The translations under genes and the position numbers were made by a program. Below are positions 26,835-36,046 of a stretch of DNA of 64,000 bases, piece after piece. The first letter of the stretch is position 1; each line of letters opens with the position of its first letter. Below the pieces are notes generated by a model. It saw only the letters and a program-made list of their open reading frames with translations. It searched no databases and was not told the DNA's origin. The stretch is from the NCBI GenBank assembly GCA_024235215.1, contig JACKMU010000006.1, positions 304,689-368,688 of the forward strand, in the 5' to 3' direction. Source of the DNA: Chromatiaceae bacterium (lineage in GTDB: Bacteria > Pseudomonadota > Gammaproteobacteria > Chromatiales > Chromatiaceae).

Positions 26835-27353
26835 ATGAGTCGCAAATGGGATACCCGTTTTCTGGGGCTGGCAGCACATATCTCCGGCTGGAGCAAGGAT
26901 CCATCATCTCAGGTAGGGGCGGTGATCACCGACGGTAACCGTATCATCTCCCTGGGCTACAACGGATTCGCGGCGGGTGTGGCGGATAAACCGGAGCGAT
27001 TGGCGGACCGTAACTGTAAGTTGAATCTCACCATTCATGCAGAAGAGAACGCGATGATTTTCGCCAAACGGGATCTGACGGGCTGCACCGTCTATGTCAC
27101 CCACCCACCTTGCCCGCGCTGTGCCTCCAAGCTGATACAGGAGGAGGTACGGCGTATCGTGTATATCGCACCCAGTGACGATTTTCTCTCCCGTTGGGCA
27201 GCGGATCTGGAGCTCTCCCAGGAGATGTACCGGGAGGCGGGTATCGAAATCAGTTCCTATGCAATCGAGAATATAGATATCGGAAGTGCCGGAATCACCG
27301 TTGCTCCCGGCGGTTTTTTCCGCAGCGTGTTGAGCCGGTTTCTGGCTGATTGA
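26835..27353 (+). CDS. Deoxycytidylate (dCMP) deaminase family protein
   Basis: A 172-residue zinc-dependent nucleotide deaminase. The catalytic HAEENA motif lies near residues 71-76 and the second zinc motif is PPCPRCASKL near 100. The N-terminus WDTRFLGLAAHISGWSKDPSSQ is typical of phage- and bacterial-type dCMP deaminases making dUMP for thymidylate synthesis. I start at the ATG at 26835 (MSRKWDTRF); the upstream ATG at 26736 would add 33 residues without family resemblance. The isolated position is unusual for this family and might reflect transfer. Confidence 0.88.
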   Translation: MSRKWDTRFLGLAAHISGWSKDPSSQVGAVITDGNRIISLGYNGFAAGVADKPERLADRNCKLNLTIHAEENAMIFAKRDLTGCTVYVTHPPCPRCASKLIQEEVRRIVYIAPSDDFLSRWAADLELSQEMYREAGIEISSYAIENIDIGSAGITVAPGGFFRSVLSRFLAD

Positions 27354-28027
27354 TGCTCGTTCAGCTACACGCGGTTGCAGTGAGACTGTTCGTTTTCGCG
27401 AATGCAAAACCAATTTGAGCGAAAAAAACTACTGGCCACAATAAAGTTGTGCTTGAGATTGATACCCCGGTCGATGCCAGGGTCATGGAGGGATCTCTGA
27501 TATTAACTATTTAAAATCGATAAGTAGTTTACCCTTGAAATTTGTCTACCACCTCTTTCGATTCAGCAAAGTCGACCTCAGCACGGTGTCTACAGTGTTA
27601 TCAGGAGCCATGGCACAATATTTCATTCTCTTTGATCCATCTCGATATAGGATCAAAGGGTGTTTATGCTTCCTATACCTCGCTGTCGATTGCCGCAGAT
27701 TCAGACCGATATGTGGGAGTATGATCAGTTTACCCACAGATTTGTGAAATACCGATTTTTACTTCCCGATCGGCCTTCTCCGCGACTAGTTTGTGCAACA
27801 CAGCGATTTTTACCACGAAGCCTTCAGTAATGGTCTAGTCGCATCTAGCAAGGATTTCATCCTGTCGAATTGACGAAGTTGGCATCATCGGATGCGATGG
27901 CGACTGTGTCCAAACGGAATGATCGGCTTTAATCGCCAAAAACAGTTCCAACAGAGCGTAAAAATTGCGCCATACTCCTTCGTTATCCAGGAAAAAAAAA
28001 GTCAAATACCAAGACTGGAGAACTTCG
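27354..28027. other. A+T-richer non-coding stretch before the lectin gene
   Basis: These 674 bp hold only short, overlapping frames without family resemblance or good ribosome sites. A 9-bp perfect inverted repeat, CTTTGATCC / GGATCAAAG, lies at 27630-27658. An A-run at 27992-28001 precedes the lectin gene. Base composition is lower in G+C than the flanking operons, suggesting an accessory or decayed region. Confidence 0.4.
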
Positions 28028-28843
28028 ATGAGAACTCGTACCGGCTTGTTCGCAGTTTCAGTATGTCTGTTTATTATTCTGGCTGCTATATCCGGGAGTG
28101 TCCATGCGAAATCATTTTCGTCGCCGATTCGGGCTGCGCATTCCGGACTCTGCCTCGATGTTCCTGAAAGCAGCAATGAAGTGGTCGGTATCGTGCAATG
28201 GCCGTGCACCGGAAATCCCAATCAACTCTTCGACTTCAAACCCCAAAGCGACAACAGCTACCTGATTCAGGCACGCCATTCCGGAATGTGCCTCGATGTG
28301 GAGGCAGGATCAACTGAAAACGGTGCGCGCCTGATCCAGTACCCCTGTCACGGCAGTGTCAACCAGCGCTTCCGGGTCATCCGCAGTGCGGATATTTTTT
28401 TCCTCGTCTCCAGGCTGGCGGAACGGTGCGTCGATGTTCCCGGTGCATCCCGCGCACCTGGCACCGCTCTGGTACTCTGGCGCTGTCACGGCGCAGCGCA
28501 TCAACGAGTGGCACTGCCCGGACTGAGAGAGGGTGTTACCGCCTCGCCGCAGAACCGCCAGGCTTTCGAGGGCCGCTGGAGGGTGAGAACGGCGACGGGC
28601 GCCGAAGTCGGGACGGCGGATATCATCGTCATGGATGGGGATCTACGCATCATCTGGTTGAAACGGGAAGGTCGGCGCGGTTGGGTGCAGGCGTATACGC
28701 TGGTTTTCCCGGCCGTCACGCGCGACCGTTACAGAGCGGGAGACACCACTGTTGAGTTCCTCAATGCCAATCGAGCGGCGGTCATCGATGAGAGCGGCCG
28801 CAATGCAAATCTGACCATGGAGCGTGTGGGGAGCGGACAATGA
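28028..28843 (+). CDS. Secreted ricin-type beta-trefoil lectin-domain protein
   Basis: A 271-residue exported protein. A Sec signal peptide (LFAVSVCLFIILAAISGSVHA) is followed by a ricin B-like domain at about residues 30-160. It has three repeats, each with a GLCLDV/GMCLDV/RCVDV strand and a QxF/QxV turn (NPNQLFDF, VNQRFRV, AHQRVAL). That fold binds galactose-type sugars. A separate C-terminal domain of about 90 residues (EGRWRVRTATGAEVGTADII, YRAGDTTVEFLNANRAAV) is not recognised. The ATG at 28028 has GGAG eight bases upstream. Its stop overlaps the next gene as ATGA, so the two secreted proteins are made together. Confidence 0.82.
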   Translation: MRTRTGLFAVSVCLFIILAAISGSVHAKSFSSPIRAAHSGLCLDVPESSNEVVGIVQWPCTGNPNQLFDFKPQSDNSYLIQARHSGMCLDVEAGSTENGARLIQYPCHGSVNQRFRVIRSADIFFLVSRLAERCVDVPGASRAPGTALVLWRCHGAAHQRVALPGLREGVTASPQNRQAFEGRWRVRTATGAEVGTADIIVMDGDLRIIWLKREGRRGWVQAYTLVFPAVTRDRYRAGDTTVEFLNANRAAVIDESGRNANLTMERVGSGQ

Positions 28844-30759
28844 ACCCGATGATCCAGAATCCGTTTTTCGCGGCATCGATCTGTCGTGGGAGTTCCCTCG
28901 CGCATTGGCTCCGTCGCGCCGGTTTTATCCTTTGCGTCGCCTGCTTCGTCGCCGCGACTCATCTCCGGGCGCAGCAGGCACCGGACGATCCGCCGCCCCT
29001 CCTCGTCCTGACCATGTCGGACCAACTGCTCGAAGGCGTGTACGGCCAATGGTTCGTGACCGAGACGCCGATCGGCACCAGTGTGTCGCCCTACACGCCG
29101 GTCCGCTTCACCGCGGCGCCACTGGGCGGAACGCTCAGGAGTTCCCTCCAGGAAGTACGGCTGACTTTTCGCGCACGGGCCGAATTCCTACCGGTGGTGA
29201 GGCTGCAACAAGACGGTGCATCGTATGAATTTCGGTGTGTGCCAAGGGGTGCCTATTCGTTTGGCTGCGCAGTCTGCAACGAGACCGGCTTCGGTATGTC
29301 ATGCGGGGAGTTCGTCTCCGAAATGACAATTGAGCAATACAGTCCCACCTCGAAGGCGACCGAAATGCACTTTCGGCTCCGGAGCGAGCTGGCAAGTGGT
29401 CCCGAGCGGTCTGAGAAGTGGTCCCGGACCATCCCCAGCACGGAACTGGCGATGGCCGGGGTAGCGGAAGACCAGATCTGCCTGAGTGCAGCGAAATGCC
29501 TGTTGACGTCGGCGTTTACCCAACTCGGAATCGGTATCCCCGGTTGCCAGGGTGCCTCGCTCTGCAGGCAGGTGTTCGAGGGCGACTGGGTCGCCAGCGC
29601 GGAGACATTGGCATGCGGCACCTCCTTCTCGCTCGATCTGAAAACGGTAGTGGCGGAAGCACTCGGCTGCGGCACCAGTGCGCTGGCAACACTCGATCCG
29701 ACCGCGACCAAAATCGTCGAAGGAATCTGCGGATTGGATCCAGCCTATCTCGCAGGTCATCTCGGACAGTATCTCGCCTGTCAGCAGGCCGGCTTCAGCA
29801 TTCCTGTCGGTGATCCGCAATGCTTTCCCGGAGACGAGAAAATCGGGCTCGGCTTGCTGCCCTCCGATATCTCCAAATTCAGCGGCGATATCTGGTGCAA
29901 CCCGGCCTGCCTGCCCGGATACCATTCGCCACCAAAAATTCTCGGTTTCGATCAATATGGAAACCGGAACTGTTATGGAACCTGTGGAACGGGCGAGGGG
30001 ATGCTCGATCCCTCGCGCTGCGCCGACGGTAAAACCTCGGTCGTTCCGCGCAGCGATTACTATCCGGCCAGCCTCTGTCCGCCCGGATCTTCGGTGCGCC
30101 GGGACATCATTCCCCCGGTCTCGCGCTGCTACTCCAAGTGCGAGGAAGCGGGCGGCGTTCTGTCGATCGGCGGGTACTGCATCGGCGTGAGCACCGATCG
30201 GGCCAAGCTGAATCTGATCCGCGAGCAGCTCGCGGCGAAGCCTGCGAAATTTCTCTTCGAGAGCTATGCACCGGGCCAGAATGAGACCGGCTATCTGCTC
30301 TTCGCCGGCTACGAGGGCGATGACCTGGGACTGGTCTGTAAAGGGGTGGTCGATGGCAGGGAGTACATCGGACGCGCCCTCACGAAACCCGGTGGCCCGA
30401 CCGATTGCAGAGTCGTCACAGCCGATGGGGTGAAAACCGTCGCAACCGGCCAGCTTCTGGTGATCCAGTTCGGCAAGGGCGGCCGCTGGAAGAGCGTTTT
30501 AGCCAGCCCGGAGAGAACAAACTCCACCGCTGACCAAGTGATCGTTCCCGCGGATGCCTGGCGGGACGGCGCCGATGGCGTCTGTCGTGCAGTCTGGAGC
30601 GCGGCTCAGATTGTCAACGGACGACTGACCAAACGGGCGGGCGATGGCAGAGAGGTCTGTCGACTTGCCGCCCCCGTGGTCGCTGCTGAAGGTGGGCCGA
30701 CTTTCCAGGCCGTCGACATGGAGCAGAATTTCGAGGTGCTGACCTACCCGCTCAAGTAA
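28840..30759 (+). CDS. Large Cys-rich secreted protein with C-terminal DM9-like repeats
   Basis: A 639-residue protein with an N-terminal export signal (AGFILCVACFVAATHLRA) and about 26 Cys in the mature part, implying a disulfide-rich extracellular or periplasmic protein. The middle holds Cys clusters (GCAVCNETGFGMSCGEF; CNPACLPGYH; CYGTCGTGEG). The last 140 residues contain two related units: GLVCKGVVDGREYIGRAL ... DCRVV near 497-525, and GVCRAVWSAAQIVNGRLTKR ... VCRLAA near 580-612. They resemble DM9 lectin repeats (vCRA / yiGRA ... C). I do not recognise the family as a whole. Coupling to the upstream lectin gene suggests a two-component carbohydrate-binding or host-interaction system; that is inference. 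Confidence 0.7.
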   Translation: MNPMIQNPFFAASICRGSSLAHWLRRAGFILCVACFVAATHLRAQQAPDDPPPLLVLTMSDQLLEGVYGQWFVTETPIGTSVSPYTPVRFTAAPLGGTLRSSLQEVRLTFRARAEFLPVVRLQQDGASYEFRCVPRGAYSFGCAVCNETGFGMSCGEFVSEMTIEQYSPTSKATEMHFRLRSELASGPERSEKWSRTIPSTELAMAGVAEDQICLSAAKCLLTSAFTQLGIGIPGCQGASLCRQVFEGDWVASAETLACGTSFSLDLKTVVAEALGCGTSALATLDPTATKIVEGICGLDPAYLAGHLGQYLACQQAGFSIPVGDPQCFPGDEKIGLGLLPSDISKFSGDIWCNPACLPGYHSPPKILGFDQYGNRNCYGTCGTGEGMLDPSRCADGKTSVVPRSDYYPASLCPPGSSVRRDIIPPVSRCYSKCEEAGGVLSIGGYCIGVSTDRAKLNLIREQLAAKPAKFLFESYAPGQNETGYLLFAGYEGDDLGLVCKGVVDGREYIGRALTKPGGPTDCRVVTADGVKTVATGQLLVIQFGKGGRWKSVLASPERTNSTADQVIVPADAWRDGADGVCRAVWSAAQIVNGRLTKRAGDGREVCRLAAPVVAAEGGPTFQAVDMEQNFEVLTYPLK

Positions 30760-31014
30760 GGCGCTGTTAGTTCGGTTTTCGCGTGAAGTGCCCGCAGCGT
30801 CGCCACTACGGTGAATCCGGCTTGATCGTCGCCAACCTCTTGGACTCCCGGGAAAAACACGTTTCCATGCTGGTTCGCGATGATCTGGATTTCGAAGTGG
30901 CACAGCCACGCGATTTCCGGCCACTGGGTAAATGGGTAGAGGCCAATGCGATACAATTCACGATAAGTTGCTGGAAAAAAGAGACGCTACAAATGTCAGG
31001 ACTGACGAGACCGG

Positions 31015-31767
31015 TTATTTTTTCAGTTGTGCTGGGGCACCCCAGGAGAAGCTGCTCAACTCCATCCGGAAGGGGCCGTCCTTCTCCTGCTTCTCGACGA
31101 TGACCGGCAGGTGGTTGAGTCTGGGTGCAAGCCAGAGGCTGGTATTCGGCGATCGCTTGTTCTTGCTTCTGGCCACTTTCAGCGTCTGGAAACGACCCGC
31201 TGCGACTTCCACCTGATCCTCACCCTGAAACTGGTAACTATAATCCTTGGTGCGACCGCCGTCGGCGACCGCGAAGGAGACCTCGCGGCTTCCTGCGGCG
31301 AAGGCGAGCATCAATGAGAGCTGTTGGCTGAATTTGTCCTGTGTGCCCTGTTCGATCTTCATCGACCAGCTGCCGGCTTTCAGCGAGTTGGTCACCCGCA
31401 TCGACTGCCAGTCGAATCTGAGCTCCACTGAACGCGGATTGTCGCTGCTCCGGTGGATATAGTGATAGCTGTACGGTATCACCGCAGCGCGGATGATGGT
31501 GCCACTGCTGCTCTCTTTTACTTCACCGTTGAGCAGTATCGCCGCCAGGCCGACCGGTGTGGTGCGGGCGCTATAGCGATAGTCGCCACGCTTGTCGAGT
31601 TCCAGGATTATCTCCACTTTGCCGAGTTTGAGCGAGCCGCGGCTGAGTTCGTACTTGGCGGTGAACGGATCGAGTCGGGGTTCCTGTCTTTCGGCGGCCG
31701 ACAGGGAAGCGGTTAGCAGCAGGCCCAGGAAAGGGAAAATGAGCATCAGCCGCTGCACTCTCTTCAC
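31015..31767 (-). CDS. DUF3108 domain-containing exported protein
   Basis: A 250-residue protein with a signal peptide (LMLIFPFLGLLLTASLSAA) and the DUF3108 domain, recognised by FTAKYELSRGSLKLGKVEI, TTPVGLAAILLNGEVKESS, VEVAAGRFQTLKVAR and LWLAPRLNHLPVIVE. It is a predicted periplasmic beta-rich protein of unknown function. It follows purN with a 4-bp overlap, an order conserved in many gamma- and betaproteobacteria. Confidence 0.9.
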   Translation of the reverse strand: MKRVQRLMLIFPFLGLLLTASLSAAERQEPRLDPFTAKYELSRGSLKLGKVEIILELDKRGDYRYSARTTPVGLAAILLNGEVKESSSGTIIRAAVIPYSYHYIHRSSDNPRSVELRFDWQSMRVTNSLKAGSWSMKIEQGTQDKFSQQLSLMLAFAAGSREVSFAVADGGRTKDYSYQFQGEDQVEVAAGRFQTLKVARSKNKRSPNTSLWLAPRLNHLPVIVEKQEKDGPFRMELSSFSWGAPAQLKK

Positions 31768-32432
31768 GGCAGCGGGTTTCCGTTATTCTTCAGAATCAGT
31801 GGTCCATCAAGCGGATTCCCGTCCAGGATCACGTTGCCGTTTTGCAGTGTCAGACGACCCTCGGCAACCCAGCGGATCACTTTGGGATAGATGATGTGCT
31901 CCTTGGCGAGCACCTTTGCCGCGAGCTGTTCAGCATCGTCGCCGGGTTCTATCGGGACGCTTGCCTGCAGAATCAACGGACCGCCATCTAGCTCTTCGGT
32001 AACATAGTGTACGCTGGCACCATGTTCGCGTTCGCCCGCATCGAGCACTCGCTGGTGGGTGTGCAGACCGCGGAATTTAGGGAGCAGCGAAGGGTGTATG
32101 TTCAACATGCGTCCGCGGAAGCGCTGCACGAATGCGGGCGACAGGATGCGCATGAAACCGGCCAGCACCACCAGTTGTGGCTGGAAATCCTCCAGCACTG
32201 TTGCCAACGCGATATCGTAGCTTTCGCGGTCGGGAAAGGCTTGGTGGTCCAGCACCCGGGTTGTGATCCCTGCTGCCTGCGCACGTTCCAATCCGCGCAC
32301 ACCCGGCCGGTTGCTCACTACGGCCCTGATTTCAGCGGGCAGTCCGGCAGCAACCTGATCGATCAGTGCCTGAAGATTGCTGCCGCTTCCGGAGATGAGT
32401 ACCACCAGTGGCAGTCTGTCCGGCCCGTTCAT
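31764..32432 (-). CDS. purN: Phosphoribosylglycinamide formyltransferase
   Basis: Third step of purine synthesis: formyl transfer from 10-formyl-THF to GAR; 222 residues. It shows VVLISGSGSNLQALID at the N-terminus and the catalytic segment FMRILSPAFVQRFRGRMLNI (Asn). HPSLLPKFRGLHTHQRVLDA follows (His), then GASVHYVTEELDGGPLI (Asp). I start at the ATG at 32432 (MNGPDRLPLVV); the frame extends to 32561 but that part lies in purM. The purM stop is only 10 bp upstream, so purM-purN-DUF3108 is one operon. Confidence 0.96.
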   Translation of the reverse strand: MNGPDRLPLVVLISGSGSNLQALIDQVAAGLPAEIRAVVSNRPGVRGLERAQAAGITTRVLDHQAFPDRESYDIALATVLEDFQPQLVVLAGFMRILSPAFVQRFRGRMLNIHPSLLPKFRGLHTHQRVLDAGEREHGASVHYVTEELDGGPLILQASVPIEPGDDAEQLAAKVLAKEHIIYPKVIRWVAEGRLTLQNGNVILDGNPLDGPLILKNNGNPLP

Positions 32433-32442
32433 GCCGCCTCCA

Positions 32443-33495
32443 TCACACGAACTCCACACTGGCTGGGCCTTCGGATGGGAGAATCCTGCCCAACCGCCAA
32501 ACCTTCTCCCCCGCCTGGATGAGCTGTGCCTGCGCATTGTCTGCATCCTCGGCGGCGACACAGGCGATCATGCCGACACCGCAGTTGAAGGTGCGCAGCA
32601 TCTCCGCATCAGCAATGTTTCCCTGCTCCTGCAGCCATTGGAAAATCGGTGGACGTTCCCAGGCGTCGAGTTCGATCACTGCACGGGAACCCGCTGGCAG
32701 CACTCTGGGAAGATTCTCCAGCAGGCCGCCTCCGGTGATGTGTGCGAGTGCGTGGATCTCCAGCGACTGATGCAGCTGCAGCAGCGGTTTGACATAGATG
32801 CGGGTGGGGGCCAGCAAAGCGTCGCCCAGCGTGGTGCCAGAGAACGGCTGGGAGAGATCCGCCCCGCTGATTTCCAGCACTTTCCGGATCAGCGAGTAGC
32901 CGTTGGAATGGGGACCGGAAGATGCCAGTCCGAGCAACAGATCGCCCGCCTTGACCCTGCCTGGTTCGATCATGCGCGACTTCTCGACGATACCCACAGC
33001 GAATCCAGCCAGATCGTAGTCGCCATTGGCGTACATTCCCGGCATCTCTGCAGTCTCGCCGCCGGTAAGTGCCGCACCGGCCTGACGGCACCCCTCGGCG
33101 ATACCGGAGACCACGCGGGTGGCGATATCCACATCCAGATGGCCGGTGGCGTAGTAGTCGAGAAAAAACAGCGGTTCAGCGCCGGTAACCACGATATCGT
33201 TGACGCACATCGCTACCAGATCGATACCGATGCCGTCGTGCCTCCCCAGTTGCAGCGCCAGCTTCAGTTTGGTGCCCACGCCGTCGGTGCCGGAGACCAG
33301 TATGGGTTCGCGGTAGCGGTCGACGGGCAGCTCGAACAGTGCGCCAAAGCCACCCAACCCGGTCATCACACCGGGACGGAAGGTCTGCCGGACGATCGGT
33401 TTGATGCGCTCCACCAGGCTGTTGCCAGCATCGATGTCAACGCCGGCATCGCGGTAGCTGAGGTTTCCATTCCCGGAAGTGCTGTTCTGGCTCAC
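32443..33495 (-). CDS. purM: Phosphoribosylformylglycinamidine cyclo-ligase (AIR synthetase)
   Basis: Fifth step of purine synthesis: ATP-dependent closure of FGAM to AIR; 350 residues. Family blocks are YRDAGVDIDAGNSLVERIKP near residues 14-34, LVSGTDGVGTKLKLA near 65-80, MCVNDIVVTGAEPLFFLDYY near 95-115, and AHITGGGLLENLPRVLP near 250. The start is a GTG. It is divergent from the DUF2066 gene across a 134-bp region that contains a TATACT-like hexamer and probably both promoters. Confidence 0.96.
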   Translation of the reverse strand: MSQNSTSGNGNLSYRDAGVDIDAGNSLVERIKPIVRQTFRPGVMTGLGGFGALFELPVDRYREPILVSGTDGVGTKLKLALQLGRHDGIGIDLVAMCVNDIVVTGAEPLFFLDYYATGHLDVDIATRVVSGIAEGCRQAGAALTGGETAEMPGMYANGDYDLAGFAVGIVEKSRMIEPGRVKAGDLLLGLASSGPHSNGYSLIRKVLEISGADLSQPFSGTTLGDALLAPTRIYVKPLLQLHQSLEIHALAHITGGGLLENLPRVLPAGSRAVIELDAWERPPIFQWLQEQGNIADAEMLRTFNCGVGMIACVAAEDADNAQAQLIQAGEKVWRLGRILPSEGPASVEFV

Positions 33496-33629
33496 GTCGG
33501 CTCCAGGCTGTATACGATTGGCGCTATACTATCAAATCCTTTGGACCAGGTGTTCTTTTAGACAGGCGAGGCCGGGCCGGAGTAATATGGCGGCCTATTC
33601 AACCAGGACGTTTCATCGAATATTTTGTT

Positions 33630-34739
33630 ATGTCACTCTCCCTATCGAGTTTCCGCTTCGATGCCCGCGTGTTATTCACCGCATCGATTTTACTGCTTTC
33701 CGTTGTTATGGCTCCGGCTGCACAGAGCGCTGAGGTGAGCGGTCTCTACGACGCCGTTACCCCGGTTGCCGGTGTCGGTGCGGCGGAACGAAATGTGGCG
33801 GTTCGCGACGCAATGGATAAGGTGCTGGTCAAAGTTACCGGTAACCGCCAAGTCTCCTCACGCAAGGCGCTGGCTGCGGAGTTGGACAATGCATCCCGCT
33901 ACCTGCAGCAGTATCGCTATCAGCCGCTGCCAGCCGCGCAGCGTAGCGATCAACCGCAGCAGCAGCTATTGACAAGCTTCGATAAGAACGAACTGGACCG
34001 TCTGCTGCGTAACCTCGGACTGCCGGTGTGGAGTGCCAACCGACCGACCATCTTGATTTGGCTGGGCGATGAGCAGCGTGCCAAGCGGCGGCTGTTGACT
34101 CCGGATCTCGACAGCAGTGTCCGCGCTGCGGTGGACCGGGTTGCCGCTGCGCGCGGGCTGCCGTTGATGCTGCCGTTGATGGATCTGGAGGATCAGGGTC
34201 AACTCCAGGTGGCGGACCTGTGGGGCGATTTCGAAAACAACATTCGCGCCGCATCACGCCGCTATGCACCCGATCTGATCCTTACCGGTCGCCTGATCGA
34301 GACCGCAGCGCGCTCCTGGCGTGGTGACTGGCGGCTCTACTCGGAGGATTCCCAGAGTCACTGGAGCAGTGCGGCGGCTACGCGCGAGGAGTTGGTCACC
34401 GATGCACTGCAGCAGGCTGCAGACAATCTGGCCAATCGCTTCGCTCCACTGCGTGAGGAGCGTTCGTTGTCGACCGTGCGTCTCCGCGTGGCGGGGATAA
34501 CAGCCCTCACCGACTATGCTGCGGTGCTGGAACTGTTGAGCAGCCAGAATTCGTTGGAGCGAGTGGTATTGGTCGCGGTTGAGCCGGAAGCGGTGGTCTA
34601 TGATCTGCATGGTCAGGGCGGTGCTGCTGCACTGGAGCCCGGTCTGGAGGTCGGTGGTTTGATCGAGGCAGATCCCAATGCAGTTTTTGCAACCGACACC
34701 TCCGCACCGGCGGTGGACCTCTACTATCGGATGCGCTGA
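33630..34739 (+). CDS. DUF2066 domain-containing exported protein
   Basis: A 369-residue protein with a signal peptide (ILLLSVVMAPAAQSA) and the DUF2066 domain: LYDAVTPVAG, AVRDAMDKVLVKVTGNRQV, YLQQYRYQPLPA and LPVWSANRPTILIWLGDEQ. The C-terminal half includes YAPDLILTGRLIETAARSWR and WSSAAATREELV. Function is unknown; it is probably periplasmic. Position between purM and a CDP-alcohol phosphatidyltransferase / hda pair is a familiar gammaproteobacterial neighbourhood. Confidence 0.9.
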   Translation: MSLSLSSFRFDARVLFTASILLLSVVMAPAAQSAEVSGLYDAVTPVAGVGAAERNVAVRDAMDKVLVKVTGNRQVSSRKALAAELDNASRYLQQYRYQPLPAAQRSDQPQQQLLTSFDKNELDRLLRNLGLPVWSANRPTILIWLGDEQRAKRRLLTPDLDSSVRAAVDRVAAARGLPLMLPLMDLEDQGQLQVADLWGDFENNIRAASRRYAPDLILTGRLIETAARSWRGDWRLYSEDSQSHWSSAAATREELVTDALQQAADNLANRFAPLREERSLSTVRLRVAGITALTDYAAVLELLSSQNSLERVVLVAVEPEAVVYDLHGQGGAAALEPGLEVGGLIEADPNAVFATDTSAPAVDLYYRMR

Positions 34740-34747
34740 ACCCGCAC

Positions 34748-35308
34748 ATGATTCTGCAACGGGAAGATATCCCAAATCTGATCAGCATCCTGCGCATTTT
34801 TCTCACCATTCCGGTGGTCTGGATGCTGTTGATCAGACGATTTGACATTGCGCTGGTGCTCTTTGCGATCGCCGGCGTGTCAGATGGTCTGGATGGCTTT
34901 CTGGCCAAACATTTCGGCTGGCAGAGCAAACTGGGTGGGCTGCTGGATCCGATGGCAGACAAGGTGCTGCTGGTCTCCAGCTACGTCTGTCTGGCGCTGC
35001 TTGGTCTCATTCCCACCCTGCTGATGGTGCTGGTGATCCTGCGTGATTTGGTGATCGTGACCGGTGCGCTGGTCTACAATTTTCGCATTGAAGAGTTGGA
35101 GGCTGAGCCAAGCCTGATCAGCAAATTCAACACCTTTGCCCAGATCGTGCTGGTCATAGCGGTGGTGCTGGATCAGGGATGGGTCGGCCTGCCACCGGGA
35201 TTGCTCCAGCTCATGGTGTGGGTGGTGTTCGCCTCCACCATTGCCAGTGGAGTCGACTATGTCTGGGTCTGGAGCCGGCGTGCAGCAGGGTTGAGCGGAA
35301 AGAAGTGA
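34748..35308 (+). CDS. CDP-alcohol phosphatidyltransferase family protein (PgsA-like)
   Basis: A 186-residue membrane enzyme with about five hydrophobic segments. The active-site signature is SDGLDGFLAKHFGWQSKLGG followed by LLDPMADK, matching DG..AR........G...D...D with Lys in place of Arg. The N-terminus NLISILRIFLTIPVVWMLL is PgsA-like. It presumably makes a phosphatidylglycerophosphate-type lipid from CDP-diacylglycerol. It is a short paralogue rather than housekeeping PgsA, so the acceptor is uncertain. It follows DUF2066 by 8 bp. Confidence 0.87.
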   Translation: MILQREDIPNLISILRIFLTIPVVWMLLIRRFDIALVLFAIAGVSDGLDGFLAKHFGWQSKLGGLLDPMADKVLLVSSYVCLALLGLIPTLLMVLVILRDLVIVTGALVYNFRIEELEAEPSLISKFNTFAQIVLVIAVVLDQGWVGLPPGLLQLMVWVVFASTIASGVDYVWVWSRRAAGLSGKK

Positions 35309-35335
35309 CAGGCTGCGGGAAGTGTCCTGAACTCA

Positions 35336-36046
35336 TCAGTCACCTTCCTGAATCAGAATGGTTTTTACAAAGGGTATGGTTAATTTGTGTTGTGCTGCCA
35401 GGGAAGCGCGGTCGAGCCGATCCAGTAACGCTAGCAGGGAGGCGCTGTCTCTCGTCGAGTGGCAGAGGAGATAACGTGCCGTCCCTTCGGCGAGAGACAG
35501 ACCGCGTCGCTGTGCGCTCTCGGTGAGTAGCTGCACTCTGCCTGCGTCGTCCAACGGGTGCAGTTGGTAACAGAGCCCCCATTCCAACCTGGATCTGAGA
35601 TCCGCCAGTCTGACCGGCAAACGGGTTGGGGGGGCGTCAGCAGCAACGATCAGTGGTGCACCTCTGTCGCGCAATTGGTTGAACAGGGTGAACAGGCCCC
35701 GCTCCCATTCCGCGTCGCCGCCGGCGCGCTGAATATCATCCAGGCAGACCAGGTCGAGCGCGCCCAGACCAGACAGGATCTCAGGCGAAAATTCATCGAC
35801 TTGAGAGAGTGGCACATAAGCTACCCGGTTAGCTCCGCGCTGCGCAGCCCGGCAAGCAGCCTGCAGTAAATGGCTCTTGCCTACTCCGGGGGCGCCCCAC
35901 AGGTAGAGAAACTGCTCTCCCGTGCCGGCGGCACAGTTTTTGATATCCGTCAGTGCCTGGCTGTTGTCGCGTGCAATAAATGCGTCGAAGCTGGCGGTTT
36001 CGCGCAGGCTGATGCCGAGGGGGATCTGAAGCAGGCGGTGCGCCAC
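35336..36046 (-). CDS. hda: DnaA regulatory inactivator Hda
   Basis: AAA+ protein of 236 residues homologous to DnaA domain III. With the loaded sliding clamp it stimulates ATP hydrolysis by DnaA and prevents re-initiation. The clamp-binding motif is in the N-terminus (LLQIPLGISL). Walker A is GAPGVGKSHLLQA near residue 55, Walker B LDLVCLDDIQ near 100, and sensor residues lie around RLADLRSRLEWGL near 150. The start is a GTG directly abutting the wrbA stop. It lies in an operon arsC-like / wrbA / hda. Confidence 0.92.
   Translation of the reverse strand: MAHRLLQIPLGISLRETASFDAFIARDNSQALTDIKNCAAGTGEQFLYLWGAPGVGKSHLLQAACRAAQRGANRVAYVPLSQVDEFSPEILSGLGALDLVCLDDIQRAGGDAEWERGLFTLFNQLRDRGAPLIVAADAPPTRLPVRLADLRSRLEWGLCYQLHPLDDAGRVQLLTESAQRRGLSLAEGTARYLLCHSTRDSASLLALLDRLDRASLAAQHKLTIPFVKTILIQEGD

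Noticed and set aside
27535..27747. Overlapping 60-70 codon frames in the gap before the lectin gene
   Set aside because: Several frames overlap in the same bases, none has a ribosome site or recognisable motif.
30783..31103. 106-codon frame after the Cys-rich protein gene
   Set aside because: It runs into the antisense of the DUF3108 gene and shows no domain or ribosome site.
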